64,000 nt of DNA from Corynebacterium singulare (GTDB lineage Bacteria; Actinomycetota; Actinomycetes; Mycobacteriales; Mycobacteriaceae), in NCBI RefSeq assembly GCF_000833575.1, contig NZ_CP010827.1, positions 1,909,993 to 1,973,992 of the forward strand. The letters are read 5' to 3'. The notes under the pieces were generated by a model that worked only from the letters and a program-made list of their open reading frames with translations, searched no databases and was not told the origin of the DNA. Position numbers and translations under genes: made by a program. This document shows, in pieces, positions 1 through 9,057 of the stretch. Each line of letters starts with the position of its first letter. The stretch's first letter is position 1.

Positions 1-925
1 TGGCGATGTTGAATTCGCCCGGCATCGGCAGGCGGAAGTCATATGTCTGACCGCTAGATGCGACGGAAAGTTCGACCTGCTGAGCACCGGTTGCCTCGGT
101 GCTGAGCTGACGTGCGGTGATGTCAGCGCTGCTGTGCGTCGCCACGCGCGTGAGCGGCAGCGCCGCGGCACGTTCAGCCATACGCGCTCCCCAATCATCA
201 TCGACACAGATAACGGCACGGGCGGCGGCTTGGGGGCCGTCGAAAAGCGCTGCCTTGGCCTCGAAGTAATCCTCCATCGTGGGGTGGAAGTCGAGATGGT
301 CCTGGCTGAGGTTGGTAAAACCACCGACGGCGAAATTCGTGCCGCGCACGCGCCCCAGCTCCAAAGCATGGGAGGAGACCTCCATGACCACGTGGGTGAC
401 TCCTTCCGCCACCATGCGGGCGAACAATTCCTGGAGTGTCGGAGCCTCCGGAGTGGTCAGGGTGGTGGGCACAGGCTCACGGTTGATACGTGTGCCCGTT
501 GTACCAATGAGGCCAACGGAGTAGCCCGCGTGGAGCAGACCTGCTTCAAGCAGGTAGCTCGTCGTTGTCTTGCCGGAGGTACCCGTCACGCCGAGAATGG
601 TGAGATTTTCCGTAGGATGCTCATAAATTTCCGCTGCAACAAGGCCGAGAATAGCGCGAATATCCTCCACAACAAGAACGGGACGCGATTCTCCCGCCGA
701 GGCAAGAAGGGCCTGGCCTTCCTCATCCGTGAGGATGGCGGCTGCCGGAGTATCAGCGGCATAGCGTGCTCCGTGCACACGGGTTCCAGGCAGCGCGGCG
801 AAAAGGCCGCCAGGTGCCAGCTTCGCAGAGTTCAGGCCGCAGGAGTCCACGGTAACCGAGGCATCCCCGATCACCCGACCTCCGGCAATCTCCGCTAGGC
901 GTTCAAGGCTGATGCTGCTTGTCAC
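1..925 (-). CDS. murE: UDP-N-acetylmuramoyl-tripeptide synthetase MurE, 3' end outside window
   Basis: Cytoplasmic Mur ligase that adds meso-diaminopimelate to UDP-MurNAc-L-Ala-D-Glu using ATP. The first ~308 residues are visible on the minus strand; the C-terminus lies beyond base 1. The ATP-binding P-loop (GVTGTSGKTTT) sits at about residues 112-122, followed by the family-typical stretches TTGTRINRE and VVMEVSSHAL. The GTG start at 925 is chosen because AAAGGA lies about 7 bases upstream and the protein begins there as the family does (SSISLERLAEIAGG). It is 74 bp downstream of ftsI in the same dcw operon. Substrate choice (DAP rather than lysine) is inferred from the genus, because the C-terminal specificity motif is not in view. 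Confidence 0.95.
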   Translation of the reverse strand, partial: MTSSISLERLAEIAGGRVIGDASVTVDSCGLNSAKLAPGGLFAALPGTRVHGARYAADTPAAAILTDEEGQALLASAGESRPVLVVEDIRAILGLVAAEIYEHPTENLTILGVTGTSGKTTTSYLLEAGLLHAGYSVGLIGTTGTRINREPVPTTLTTPEAPTLQELFARMVAEGVTHVVMEVSSHALELGRVRGTNFAVGGFTNLSQDHLDFHPTMEDYFEAKAALFDGPQAAARAVICVDDDWGARMAERAAALPLTRVATHSSADITARQLSTEATGAQQVELSVASSGQTYDFRLPMPGEFNIA

Positions 926-999
926 TGTGTTTCCTTTGCTTTCTGTTTTCTCTTTGGCTCTGAAATTCTGTGAGTAAGTCGTGGTGTTGAGGTGGGCAT

Positions 1000-3045
1000 T
1001 TACTCAGCGCGCATCGTTAGCGGGGGCGCCGGCGGTGAGGGCGGGATGTTATCGCGGTTGAGCAGCCAGGCGGCAATGTCGCTGAACACTGGAGCTGCAG
1101 ACTGCCCTCCAGAACCGTCGTCATTGACGCCGGATTCGGGTTCGTCGAGCATGATGGCGACGACGAAACGGGGGTCGTCGGCAGGGGCGATGCCTGCAAA
1201 CGTGATCCAGTATTTGGAGTTAGAGTAGGCACCGGTCTCCTCATCGACCTTCTGCGCGGTACCTGTCTTACCGGACAGCTGGTAGCCCTCAATCTGGGCG
1301 TTGCCGGCAGTACCGTTATTGATGCCTAGCTCGTCTGACTGGAAGACGGCTCGGAACATGTCGACCACAGTCTCCGCGGTTTCCGGGCTCACGACCTGAG
1401 TGGTCTCTGGCTCGTCCAGCTCTTCCTTGGTGCCATCCGGGCCGGTGATGGAATCAATAATGCGGGGCTCAATCCGCTCGCCGTCATTGGCTAGTGTCTG
1501 GTAGACCGAAGCCAGTTGCAAAGCTGTCCATGATTGTCCCTGGCCGATAGGCAGGTTAGCGAACGTACCGCCCGACCACTGGGAGCGTGCCGGAACAAGG
1601 CCAGGCGACTCATTGGGAAGCTCAATACCCGAGGTCTGGCCGAGTCCAAATTTTTTCAGGTACTCAGCGTAAGTGTCTTGGCCCAAACGATCCGCCAACA
1701 TCAGCGTGCCCACGTTCGATGACTTACCAAAAATACCGGTGGTGGTGTATGGCTCAACGCCATGCTGCCACGCATCGTTAACGGTAACGCCCGCCATATC
1801 GATAGAACCAGGAACCTGATGAACCTCGTTGGGGTCAGTGAGGCCTTCCTCGATAGTCGCAGCGGCGGTGATGATTTTCGCCACGGAGCCTGGTTCGAAG
1901 GGGTGCGAGATGCTGCGGTTGTCAAAGGTCTTATTCTTCTCCAGCTGCTTCTCAATGTCCTTATTCGGATCAATAGTGCCCGTATTCGCCATAGCGAGAA
2001 CTTGTCCCGTTGCAGCATCAAGAACCACAGCTTCAGCACTCTTGGCCTTCGAGTTCGCCTTTGCCTTTTCCAGCTTCTGCTGGACGTAGGTCTGGAGGTC
2101 GAGATCAAGGGTCAAGGTTACGTTCTTACCGTCAGTGGTCGGCACCTGGTCACGGAGGGTGCCGGGGATGACCTGGCCGCTTGCGGAGACATCCTCGGTC
2201 GAACTGCCGTCGATTCCTGTCAACGTGGTGTCACCCGAGGCTTCGAAACCGAACTGGCCTTGGCCGTCCATAGACACTTTGCCGATGACATTCTCCGCAA
2301 TCGACCCATTGGGGTATTGGCGAATCTGCTGCTCATCCGCAGCTAGTCCGTGGTACTGCTCAGAAATCGTCACCGCAACATCCGGATCAACGTTACGAAC
2401 GAGAACCTCGTATTGGGTATCGGCGCGGAGCTTATCCATGATCTGCTCCGAGTCCACATCACCCGCGTCAATGCCCGCATCCTTGAGCATCCGTGGGATG
2501 CCCTCAGACATGTCGGTGAGGCGCTCGGTGACCTTGTCATCGAGGAACTTTTCCTTGGCATCAGGGGCGAGACCTGCGTACTCGGCGGTATCAGCGGCTT
2601 CGAGCTTTTCTTGCTGGCGCAGTTCATCACGCAAACGAGTCGGTGACACCGTAAGCGAGCGGGCCCGCATGGTGTAGGCAAGGCGCTGGCCTTCACGGTC
2701 AAGAATTTCGCCACGGCCGGCAGTGTCGATGTACACACGCGTGCGTTGGGCTGCAGCCTTAGCCGCAAGGTCAGGGCCCCACACAATCTGTACCCAAGCG
2801 AGTCGGCCCATCCACGCCACCATGACCACGAGGAGTAGCGAGGCAACGACGTGCACACGGCGCCGCATGGTCTTCTGCTGGCTCAAGACAGGCTTGCCCG
2901 TGCGTGGATGCCTGTCACGTGTGGCAGGGATGACCCTGTCGGCGTCGTATCGCTGCCGTGGCTGGTGTGCTGTGCCGCGCGGCTGGGCGGCACGGGCCGT
3001 GGAAGGGCGCCTCGGGCGCCGACCACCGGAGTGTGGTGGAGTCAC
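1000..3045 (-). CDS. ftsI: Septal peptidoglycan transpeptidase FtsI (PBP3-type)
   Basis: Class B penicillin-binding protein that cross-links septal peptidoglycan in the divisome. The 681-aa product has a basic, disordered cytoplasmic N-terminus (~1-60), one membrane anchor (~63-88, VASLLLVVMVAWMGRLAWVQ), a PBP dimerisation domain (~100-300) and a transpeptidase domain. The three catalytic motifs are present: SVAK (Ser387/Lys390), SSN (442-444) and KTG (593-595). The GTG start at 3045 has AAAGG six bases upstream. It lies between ftsL-like and murE, the normal dcw order. No PASTA domain is seen after the transpeptidase, in line with the length. Confidence 0.96.
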   Translation of the reverse strand: MTPPHSGGRRPRRPSTARAAQPRGTAHQPRQRYDADRVIPATRDRHPRTGKPVLSQQKTMRRRVHVVASLLLVVMVAWMGRLAWVQIVWGPDLAAKAAAQRTRVYIDTAGRGEILDREGQRLAYTMRARSLTVSPTRLRDELRQQEKLEAADTAEYAGLAPDAKEKFLDDKVTERLTDMSEGIPRMLKDAGIDAGDVDSEQIMDKLRADTQYEVLVRNVDPDVAVTISEQYHGLAADEQQIRQYPNGSIAENVIGKVSMDGQGQFGFEASGDTTLTGIDGSSTEDVSASGQVIPGTLRDQVPTTDGKNVTLTLDLDLQTYVQQKLEKAKANSKAKSAEAVVLDAATGQVLAMANTGTIDPNKDIEKQLEKNKTFDNRSISHPFEPGSVAKIITAAATIEEGLTDPNEVHQVPGSIDMAGVTVNDAWQHGVEPYTTTGIFGKSSNVGTLMLADRLGQDTYAEYLKKFGLGQTSGIELPNESPGLVPARSQWSGGTFANLPIGQGQSWTALQLASVYQTLANDGERIEPRIIDSITGPDGTKEELDEPETTQVVSPETAETVVDMFRAVFQSDELGINNGTAGNAQIEGYQLSGKTGTAQKVDEETGAYSNSKYWITFAGIAPADDPRFVVAIMLDEPESGVNDDGSGGQSAAPVFSDIAAWLLNRDNIPPSPPAPPLTMRAE

Positions 3046-3172
3046 ACGTCACCTTTCTTTCTGCAGCGAATGGGCTCGGTTCCCCCACCGCGGACGGCGG
3101 GCGTACTTACACCCGAATTCTGCCCTATGATCACCGCGCGCCCGCGCAGGCACGCGCGGCCAGCCGCGGAAT

Positions 3173-4003
3173 CTAGCCGCGGGCAGCGTAGGGAGCTTGC
3201 GCCGGGATGTCCGGCAGCTCCACGGCACCGTCGGCCGGGGCTGATTCCTCCGGGTGGGTCTCTTGGCCAGCTGGCGCTTCCTGCTCAACGTCCTCACCGC
3301 GCGGTACACCGTTGTGGAGGTTCGGGCGGGCGTTGAGGTTGCCTGACATGTTGGCCGTTGCATTCGGGTCACTGGAGGCGCGGCCCGGTCGGACTGGTTC
3401 ACCGTTAACGTCGACGACGGATTCCATCTCCGGGGTCGCTTCGCGCTTTTCCTGAACCTTTCCTTCACCGTCAGCCTCGACGATGCCTGGCTGTACCGGG
3501 ATACCCATTTTGGCCTCGTGCGCACGGCGGGCAACGTCAGAAGAAGAACGAACATTCTCAAGGTCGCGGTTCAAGGTTTCCAGCTGATTGTTCAAGGTGG
3601 ACTCGTGAGCCGTTAGTTGCTGAATCTTAAAGGTCTGAGAGGTCGACAGACCCGACAGCCACATCGCTCCCACCACTCCGGTGATGAGCAGCGCGATAGC
3701 GATAACAGAGAGTCGCGCAAAAAGACCGTTGTTCTTCGGCTTGTGAACGACGCGGCGACCGCGGTTGCTCACTACTTGTTTAGAACCGAGACGGCTTCCA
3801 CGCAGACCTTCGCTCTTACGGCGAGGAGGCACCGTGCTGCGGTGCGGAGAGCGGCTCGGCAACGGTGTCGTGCGGCGTCCTCGTTCGAGCAGCGCGGTTC
3901 CCTGGCCGGCGTAGTCAGATCCGGTGGTGAAATCGCGGCTGGCGCCCATGGTGGGGATCCTCTCGTGGTGGGGGGATGGGACTGTGCGGTCTCGTAGCGT
4001 CAT
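3173..4003 (-). CDS. FtsL-like cell-division membrane protein
   Basis: 276-aa single-pass membrane protein in the ftsL position between rsmH and ftsI. It has a long basic, Arg/Ser-rich cytoplasmic region (1-94), one membrane segment (~95-118, [20 protein letters not shown]), then a short heptad-like coiled coil (~120-165) and a Pro/Glu/Ala-rich tail. This matches corynebacterial FtsL-like septum formation proteins, which are longer than E. coli FtsL. The ATG at 4003 overlaps the rsmH stop (ATGA) and is preceded by GGGAGGAA at six bases, so translation is coupled to rsmH and this start is preferred over the internal ATG at 3949. The tail after the coiled coil has no domain I recognise. The functional call rests on topology and position. 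Confidence 0.8.
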   Translation of the reverse strand: MTLRDRTVPSPHHERIPTMGASRDFTTGSDYAGQGTALLERGRRTTPLPSRSPHRSTVPPRRKSEGLRGSRLGSKQVVSNRGRRVVHKPKNNGLFARLSVIAIALLITGVVGAMWLSGLSTSQTFKIQQLTAHESTLNNQLETLNRDLENVRSSSDVARRAHEAKMGIPVQPGIVEADGEGKVQEKREATPEMESVVDVNGEPVRPGRASSDPNATANMSGNLNARPNLHNGVPRGEDVEQEAPAGQETHPEESAPADGAVELPDIPAQAPYAARG

Positions 4004-5043
4004 GATTTTCCTCCCGGGTCATGGAAAGAGGGCGTTCCCTCGACTCGCTCGAGAGCCCGTACTCGAACTGAGGCGGCCCGCGAGTTCTCAGCTATCTCGT
4101 CCTCGCTGGCCTTCTCAGCACCGCGCGTCACGATGGAATAGTGAGCGGCGGTACCGGGGAGATCCATCGGCAGGCCAGCCGGGGTTGTTGAGGTGCTGAG
4201 CTCCTTGAAGGCCTGCTTCACAATGCGATCCTCGAGGGATTGATAGCTCATGAACACCGCACGCCCACCCACGGCGAGTGCATCCGTAATGACCGGGATG
4301 ACATTCTCGATGGCCTCCAGTTCGCGGTTGACCTCCACGCGAAGTGCTTGGAAGGTGCGTTTAGCTGGGTGACCACCGGTACGACGAGTGGCAGCTGGAA
4401 TTACTGCGTACAGAAGCTCAACCAAGCGCGCAGACGTAGTAAACGGTTCTTTTTCTCGCTCCTTGAGGACTGCAGAAGCAATCTTTCCGGCGAAGCGCTC
4501 GTCACCATATGTTTTGAGTACACGGGCCAAATCCCCGTGGCTGTAGGTGTTTAGAATGTCTGCAGCCGTGATCCCCTGGCTTGGATCCATGCGCATATCC
4601 AATGGCGCATCCGTCTTGTACGCAAAGCCACGGTCAACCTGATCCAGCTGCATGGAGGACACCCCCAAATCAAACAGCGCACCGGCCACTCCATGCTCGC
4701 GTGCGATGGCAAAAATCTCATGGTCGCCGCGCGCAATTGCACCACCAACGTCATCAAAGCGAGCGTTGACGCCGATGAAGCGGTCCGGAAAGGCGGAGAG
4801 GCGCTGTGATGCAGCGCCTAGCGACGCCCCATCCCTGTCCACACCAATAATGCGCACTGAGGGGAACTCATGAAGGAAGTATTCGCTGTGGCCACCCGCA
4901 CCGAGCGTGCCGTCCACGATGATGGCGTTGTCCCCCAGTGCATCGACGGCAGGCGCCAGCAACTGCGCCATGCGCGCACGCATTACTGGTACGTGTCCGT
5001 GGTTTTCTTTTACGTCGTAGGTGATGTTCTCATCCTGTGCCAC
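4000..5043 (-). CDS. rsmH: 16S rRNA (cytosine1402-N4)-methyltransferase RsmH (MraW)
   Basis: SAM-dependent methyltransferase that modifies C1402 of 16S rRNA. The SAM loop [10 protein letters not shown] is near residue 45. The family stretches [27 protein letters not shown] and [19 protein letters not shown] are all visible. The frame stays open up to 5190, but the usual family N-terminus (HVPVM near the start) and an AGAGGGGG Shine-Dalgarno-like stretch favour the GTG at 5043, giving 347 aa; the extra 49 residues look like translated leader. It follows mraZ by 168 bp and overlaps ftsL-like by four bases. Confidence 0.93.
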   Translation of the reverse strand: MAQDENITYDVKENHGHVPVMRARMAQLLAPAVDALGDNAIIVDGTLGAGGHSEYFLHEFPSVRIIGVDRDGASLGAASQRLSAFPDRFIGVNARFDDVGGAIARGDHEIFAIAREHGVAGALFDLGVSSMQLDQVDRGFAYKTDAPLDMRMDPSQGITAADILNTYSHGDLARVLKTYGDERFAGKIASAVLKEREKEPFTTSARLVELLYAVIPAATRRTGGHPAKRTFQALRVEVNRELEAIENVIPVITDALAVGGRAVFMSYQSLEDRIVKQAFKELSTSTTPAGLPMDLPGTAAHYSIVTRGAEKASEDEIAENSRAASVRVRALERVEGTPSFHDPGGKS

Positions 5044-5211
5044 AGCCCGCTGTCCCCCTCTCTTAAGGCGCCTGAGTTCGCTGTCTGGTTTGGTCGATAA
5101 GAATCGAGTGCGTATAGGGCCCTGTCCGAGGAAGGCTTCTGATATCGGGGAAGTACACCAGATCATCCTCCTCGGGCAGAGTCCGTACACGCACTCTCGT
5201 TATTCCAGCCT

Positions 5212-5646
5212 CTACAAAAGGCCAGCTAGCACGTCATCGGCATCTGCCGCCGAATAAGCGTCTTCAGTTTGCGCCTGGTACTCAGCCCATGCAGCTGCGT
5301 CCCAGATTTCGAGGAAGTCAACCGAGCCAACAACCACGCATTCCTTGGTGAGGTTTGCGTACTCGCGGTGCCCCGCGGATAGCGTGATACGTCCGTGCCC
5401 GTCGGGGCGCTGTTCGTCCGCACTTGCTGCCAAGTTACGAATGAACGCACGCGCGTCCGGGTTGGTGCGTGACACAGCCGCTGCTTTCCGAGCTCGTGCC
5501 GCGAACTCCTCTCGCGGGTAGACCGCGAGCGAATGATCCTGCCCTTTGGTGACCATCAGGCCACCGGCCAGCTCTTCACGAAACTTCGCCGGAAGCGTAA
5601 GCCGCCCTTTGTCGTCGAGCTTGGGAGTGTAGGTACCGAGAAACAT
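5212..5646 (-). CDS. mraZ: Transcriptional regulator MraZ
   Basis: 144-aa AbrB-fold DNA-binding protein with two SpoVT/AbrB repeats: [24 protein letters not shown] at the N-terminus (first ~24 residues, family hallmark) and a second copy near residues 80-110 ([13 protein letters not shown]). MraZ forms ring-shaped oligomers that bind direct GTG-rich repeats at 10-bp spacing and controls the dcw operon. Exactly such repeats lie upstream at 5721-5750, so autoregulation is expected. It is the first gene of the minus-strand dcw operon in this window. Length is normal for the family. Confidence 0.96.
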   Translation of the reverse strand: MFLGTYTPKLDDKGRLTLPAKFREELAGGLMVTKGQDHSLAVYPREEFAARARKAAAVSRTNPDARAFIRNLAASADEQRPDGHGRITLSAGHREYANLTKECVVVGSVDFLEIWDAAAWAEYQAQTEDAYSAADADDVLAGLL

Positions 5647-5720
5647 CCCGGGTCCACCTTCCTGTCACTCGAAAACTCCGGATTCCTCTTGCGACAAGAG
5701 AGCAATTCTCCTCCGCTATG

Positions 5721-5756
5721 CCCCACTCTACCCCACTTTCCCCCACCTACCACACC
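5721..5756 (-). promoter_or_regulatory. MraZ-type operator: three GTGGGG repeats at 10-bp period
   Basis: On the plus strand CCCCAC occurs at 5721, 5731 and 5741, exactly 10 bp apart (GTGGGG on the mraZ strand), with a weaker GTGTGG step at about 5751. This is the arrangement known for MraZ boxes in other bacteria. It lies 75-110 bp upstream of the mraZ start, a sensible operator position. That MraZ binds here is inference. Confidence 0.75.
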
Positions 5757-6007
5757 TTAGAAGCGAATTACACGGGCGTGTCTTTCTATAACCCCAGATA
5801 AAAGGCATTGTTTTCAGTGGGGGGAATTCCCCGGCACCCCCTTGACAGACTACCCATTGCACCCCATCCACCCCCTCGGTAACACTCACCACTTTGAGAG
5901 CTCTATCCCCTTCCCCCACTCGCGAAAGGCTCTTCCTGCACTTTCCGACGCTCTTCTCCCCATCCACCCCCGCGAAAGCGCTCGCCATCCCCAGAGTTCA
6001 ATGCCAG

Positions 6008-6042
6008 GTGGGGCAAAGTGGGGAATGTGGGGCAAAGTGGGG
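6008..6042 (+). repeat. Four GTGGGG repeats, opposite orientation to the mraZ box
   Basis: GTGGGG occurs at 6008, 6018, 6027 and 6037 on the plus strand, spaced 10, 9 and 10 bp, with GCAAA between copies 1-2 and 3-4. The word is the same as in the mraZ operator but in reverse orientation and about 270 bp further upstream. It could be a second MraZ-binding patch. Its role is not shown by sequence alone. Confidence 0.6.
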
Positions 6043-6050
6043 GATCTAGG

Positions 6051-6117
6051 CAAAACAAAAGCGCCGCACCTCTCTGCATGCGATGACAGAAGCCATCGCC
6101 GCAAAGTGGTGCGGCGC
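6051..6117 (-). terminator. Rho-independent-like terminator after the DUF3040 gene
   Basis: A perfect 10-bp stem GCGCCGCACC (6061-6070) / GGTGCGGCGC (6108-6117) encloses a second hairpin (GCGATG/CATCGC). On the minus strand it is followed by a T-rich run (complement of 6051-6060, CAAAACAAAA). It sits 22 bp beyond the stop of the DUF3040 gene. Confidence 0.8.
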
Positions 6118-6139
6118 CTCACCGAGAGAGCTAGCGCAT

Positions 6140-6538
6140 TTAGCGCTCCTCGAAACGGCGACGGAAGTTATCCTCCAAGCGGTTACCCATTCCGCCATTC
6201 TTCTTTTTTGATTGCTTAGCGCGCGAAGGATATGCCGCGGCAGACACTAACGAACCCTCCGCGTTGCCACGAAGCATCCACACGCCTGCACCGAACATCA
6301 CAAGGAAGCCAAGCACGGACAAGGCGATGAACCAGAGCGACTGCTGCGCCAAAGCGATGCCCCCAACCATCATGCATAAACCAACGACGACGAGGGCCAC
6401 ACCGCGGAGAGTAATGGCACCGGCTCCTCCCCCGAAGGAGGAATCACCGGATACAGACGCACCAAAGTCAGGGTCGTTGGCCAGCAACGACTGTTCAATT
6501 TCACGCAGCGCTTGCTGTTCTTGCTCAGAAAGGGCCAC
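6140..6538 (-). CDS. DUF3040 membrane protein
   Basis: 132-aa small membrane protein. The N-terminal MALSEQEQQALREIEQSL is the hallmark of the DUF3040 family, widespread in actinobacteria and often found near dcw genes. Two adjacent membrane segments (~44-64 and ~67-89) are followed by a basic cytoplasmic tail (KQSKKK...RRRFEER). No enzymatic motif is visible and the function is unknown. It is followed by its own terminator, so it appears to be separately transcribed from mraZ. Confidence 0.9.
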   Translation of the reverse strand: MALSEQEQQALREIEQSLLANDPDFGASVSGDSSFGGGAGAITLRGVALVVVGLCMMVGGIALAQQSLWFIALSVLGFLVMFGAGVWMLRGNAEGSLVSAAAYPSRAKQSKKKNGGMGNRLEDNFRRRFEER

Positions 6539-6671
6539 AGCGTCCTCCGTACTGGGTTGCGGGTAGTTGGGGTCTAATTTTAGGGGGTTACATCTCTACA
6601 ACGTCAAGAGTAGCGAGATAGTTCCCGCAAAGACAGTTCACCCCTGGCACCCCTTCCCGCAACCTCCAACG

Positions 6672-7115
6672 CTAAGCCGCAAGACCGCCAAAACCGAGTT
6701 CGGATTCTGTTGCATCCACGTAGCGAGCAGCAAGTGCCAAGTACTCATAAACAGCATCCTCACCGGGCACCGGATCCAGTCCCGACGCCACACGGGAACG
6801 CACGCGCGAGTAATCCTTAAACTCCGCAGCCCACTGAGCATCCGCAGGGCCAATGAGAGCCACCTGCTCCCAGGCAGACGACGGCAAACGGCGACGACGC
6901 GCGACCGTCGATGCTGCCACACGTGCACCCGCAGCGCGCAGGGACGCGCGATACGCCATTTCCAGTGCATCCTCTAGGCGCCCGCGGGCGGCACTCTTGC
7001 GGGCATCTGCGAGCAAATCAAGAGCCTGCCCCACAAAACGATCGCGGCGCACACACTGCAGCGCCTCCCGGTTGCGGCTCCGCGCTGCCGCCGTTGCTGA
7101 AATTACCTGCGCCAT
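6672..7115 (-). CDS. HEPN-like (SAV_6107-type) small helical protein
   Basis: 147-aa, Ala/Arg-rich, helical protein matching the SAV_6107-type HEPN proteins found upstream of dcw genes in corynebacteria and streptomycetes. Visible features are a long helix LDLLADARKSAARGRLEDALEMAYRASLRAAGARVAAS and a second helix around YEYLALAARYVDATESE. The RxxxxH motif of HEPN ribonucleases is not evident, so a nuclease role is doubtful. The frame is open to 7199, but ATG 7115 has AAGGAGGAG about seven bases upstream and is the better start. Function unknown. Confidence 0.75.
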   Translation of the reverse strand: MAQVISATAAARSRNREALQCVRRDRFVGQALDLLADARKSAARGRLEDALEMAYRASLRAAGARVAASTVARRRRLPSSAWEQVALIGPADAQWAAEFKDYSRVRSRVASGLDPVPGEDAVYEYLALAARYVDATESELGFGGLAA

Positions 7116-7347
7116 GACCACTCCTCCTTGAACATCTCGCTCGCAAACATCACGCTTGCCTGGTCTGTTGCGGTTCACTGTAGAACCACCTCTGTACATC
7201 CATCACCAAGTTTAGCTCACATGTTCGATCATAGCAATGGTTTAAGCACATGACAGTAATGACTTTTCGAACACATAAAGTATAAACAACGTCACTCGTT
7301 TTCCGCTTTACTTTCGTGTTCGATGAGGATCTGCTGTTATTAGAACC

Positions 7348-7932
7348 GTGAGTTATACGCTGCGCCGCTTGAGCCCCCAAGAGTTCGCCATTGCCCTCCC
7401 GCAACTGGTGGACATCTACATCGAGGCAATGAATTATTCGCCGGGCTTGCGTGACCAGTCCATCGCCCGCTGGCGGTCCGATGCCATCCGCCCAGGATTC
7501 TCCTGCGTGGTAGCAACGACCGAACATGGAATCTCTGGCTTTGCCTACGGCTTCCTAGGTTCTCCTGATACATGGTGGGACCGGCAGCTTCGCCGAGCTC
7601 TCATGACCAGGGGTGGCCCTACCCCGGAACAAGAAGACGTGCTGCACAACTACTACGAGCTCGCTGAGATCCATGTCCGCCCAGGGGAACAAGGCCACGG
7701 GCTCGGGCACAGCATCCTCGATGCCTTCGCGTGGAACCTTCCAGCTCGCTACATCCTTCTATCCACCCCAGAACATTCGACCGAATCTAACTCGGCTTTC
7801 CGCCTCTACCGGAGGATGGGTTTTACTGACTTTCTCCGTCAGCTCTACTACCCCGCTGATTCCCGCCCCTTCGCCATCCTTCAATCCTCCGTGCCACTTA
7901 ACCCCGTCGAGGCCACCCAGCCTGGCGCTTAA
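7348..7932 (+). CDS. GNAT-family N-acetyltransferase
   Basis: 194-aa GNAT-fold acyltransferase. The acetyl-CoA-binding motif region (AEIHVRPGEQGHGLGHSILDAF, residues ~110-131) carries the Q/RxxGxG/A signature (EQGHGLG), and the C-terminal STPEHSTESNSAFRLYRRMGF strand-helix is typical. The substrate cannot be read from sequence. The start is a GTG (7348) that begins MSYTLRRLSP; no strong Shine-Dalgarno is visible, so the transcript may be leaderless. It is followed 5 bp later by the polyprenyl synthase on the same strand, suggesting co-transcription. Confidence 0.88.
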   Translation: MSYTLRRLSPQEFAIALPQLVDIYIEAMNYSPGLRDQSIARWRSDAIRPGFSCVVATTEHGISGFAYGFLGSPDTWWDRQLRRALMTRGGPTPEQEDVLHNYYELAEIHVRPGEQGHGLGHSILDAFAWNLPARYILLSTPEHSTESNSAFRLYRRMGFTDFLRQLYYPADSRPFAILQSSVPLNPVEATQPGA

Positions 7933-7937
7933 CCCCC

Positions 7938-9056
7938 GTGCCCCTGCCAGGTATCGTGGCAAGTGTGACTGAACCGAAGATTCCTTCCTTGGACGACATT
8001 CCCGGCGCTGTACGCGACGAGCTCGCGCAGTTTCTCGCCGGCCAACGTAGTGCCATCGCCGCTATTGGCCAGCCAGTAACCAACGCCATCTCCTACCTGG
8101 AATCCTTTGTCCTCGACGGCGGAAAGCGCATCCGCCCGCTCTACGCCTGGGCAGGGTTTGTCGGCGCACGTGGCCTCGAGGGGCCAGAATCTCCCGACGC
8201 TATGCTGCGTGCAGCCTCATCGTTGGAATTCATCCAGGCCTGCGCACTTATTCACGATGACATCGTGGACGCATCTGATACCCGGCGCGGTAATCCGACG
8301 GTTCACCGGGGCGTCGCCAAGCGGCACCGCGACTTGGGCTTGGGCGGTGACTCGGATTTCTTCGGCCAATCCCTGGCCATCCTCATCGGTGACATGGCGC
8401 TGGTGTGGGCGGAAGACATGCTCCAAGACTCTGGCTTGAGTCCGAAGGCGCTTGCCCGTGTGCGCGACCCCTGGCGGGGAATGCGCCGAGAAGTCATTGG
8501 CGGCCAGATGCTGGATATTTCCCTCGAAGCAGAAGGCTCTGAGGACGCCTCCCTGGCGGATTCGGTGAACCGATTCAAGACGGCCGCCTACACCATTGAG
8601 CGTCCCCTCCACCTTGGTGCTGCCGTCGCGGGAGCTTCCGACCAGCTCATTGCTGCTTTCCGCGGCTATGGCCGTGACATCGGCATTGCCTTCCAGCTGC
8701 GTGATGACCTGTTGGGGGTCTTCGGTGACCCCGCCGTGACAGGAAAGCCGGCCGGAGACGATCTTCGTGAGGGCAAGCGCACCGTCCTGCTCTCCCTTGC
8801 ACTGCAGCGCGCGGATGAATCCGACCCCGCTGCGGCCGCCGAGCTACGTCGCCTTATTGGGCAGACTGAGGATCCCCAAGAGATTGCGCGCATGGCGGAA
8901 ATTATTGAGGCCTCGGGGGCACCGGACGTCGTCGAGCAGCGCATTAGTGACCTCACCCGCTCGGGCCTGGCGCATCTCCACGATGCCCCCGTCTCTCCTG
9001 AGGTCACTACGACCTTGGAAGAGCTCGCTCGCAAGTCCACGGCTCGTCGGATGTAG
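7938..9056 (+). CDS. idsA: Polyprenyl (geranylgeranyl-type) diphosphate synthase
   Basis: Trans-isoprenyl diphosphate synthase making C15-C20 allylic diphosphates. The first Asp-rich motif is IHDDIVD (~residue 114) and the second RDDLLGVFGD (~residue 255); GGKRIRP, GGQMLDI and FQLRDD are in place. It precedes the mannosyltransferase mptA directly, as Rv2173 (idsA2) precedes Rv2174 in M. tuberculosis, so it probably feeds polyprenyl/decaprenyl lipid supply. The start is uncertain: the annotated GTG 7938 has no good ribosome site, and the GTG at 7965 (VTEPKIPSLDD) is equally possible. The chain length of the product cannot be read reliably. Confidence 0.9.
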   Translation: MPLPGIVASVTEPKIPSLDDIPGAVRDELAQFLAGQRSAIAAIGQPVTNAISYLESFVLDGGKRIRPLYAWAGFVGARGLEGPESPDAMLRAASSLEFIQACALIHDDIVDASDTRRGNPTVHRGVAKRHRDLGLGGDSDFFGQSLAILIGDMALVWAEDMLQDSGLSPKALARVRDPWRGMRREVIGGQMLDISLEAEGSEDASLADSVNRFKTAAYTIERPLHLGAAVAGASDQLIAAFRGYGRDIGIAFQLRDDLLGVFGDPAVTGKPAGDDLREGKRTVLLSLALQRADESDPAAAAELRRLIGQTEDPQEIARMAEIIEASGAPDVVEQRISDLTRSGLAHLHDAPVSPEVTTTLEELARKSTARRM

Positions 9057-9057
9057 C

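Larger units (their letters stand above)
5647..6050. other. Gene-free, strand-biased region upstream of mraZ
   Basis: About 400 bp without a credible gene. The plus strand is C-rich, so the mraZ strand is G-rich. Besides the MraZ-type box it holds a 14-bp direct repeat CCCCATCCACCCCC (5862-5875 and 5958-5971) and a second set of GTGGGG words in the opposite orientation (6008-6042). The short open frames here are artefacts of this composition. The mraZ promoter must lie in this stretch; I cannot place it with confidence. Confidence 0.6.

Noticed and set aside
134..898. 254-codon plus-strand frame at the window start
   Set aside because: Antisense to murE, whose minus-strand frame has the full Mur-ligase P-loop and family motifs.
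7218..7345. Three TGTTCGA-type words between the HEPN-like and GNAT genes, resembling LexA half sites
   Set aside because: No pair forms a full LexA palindrome with the correct spacing.
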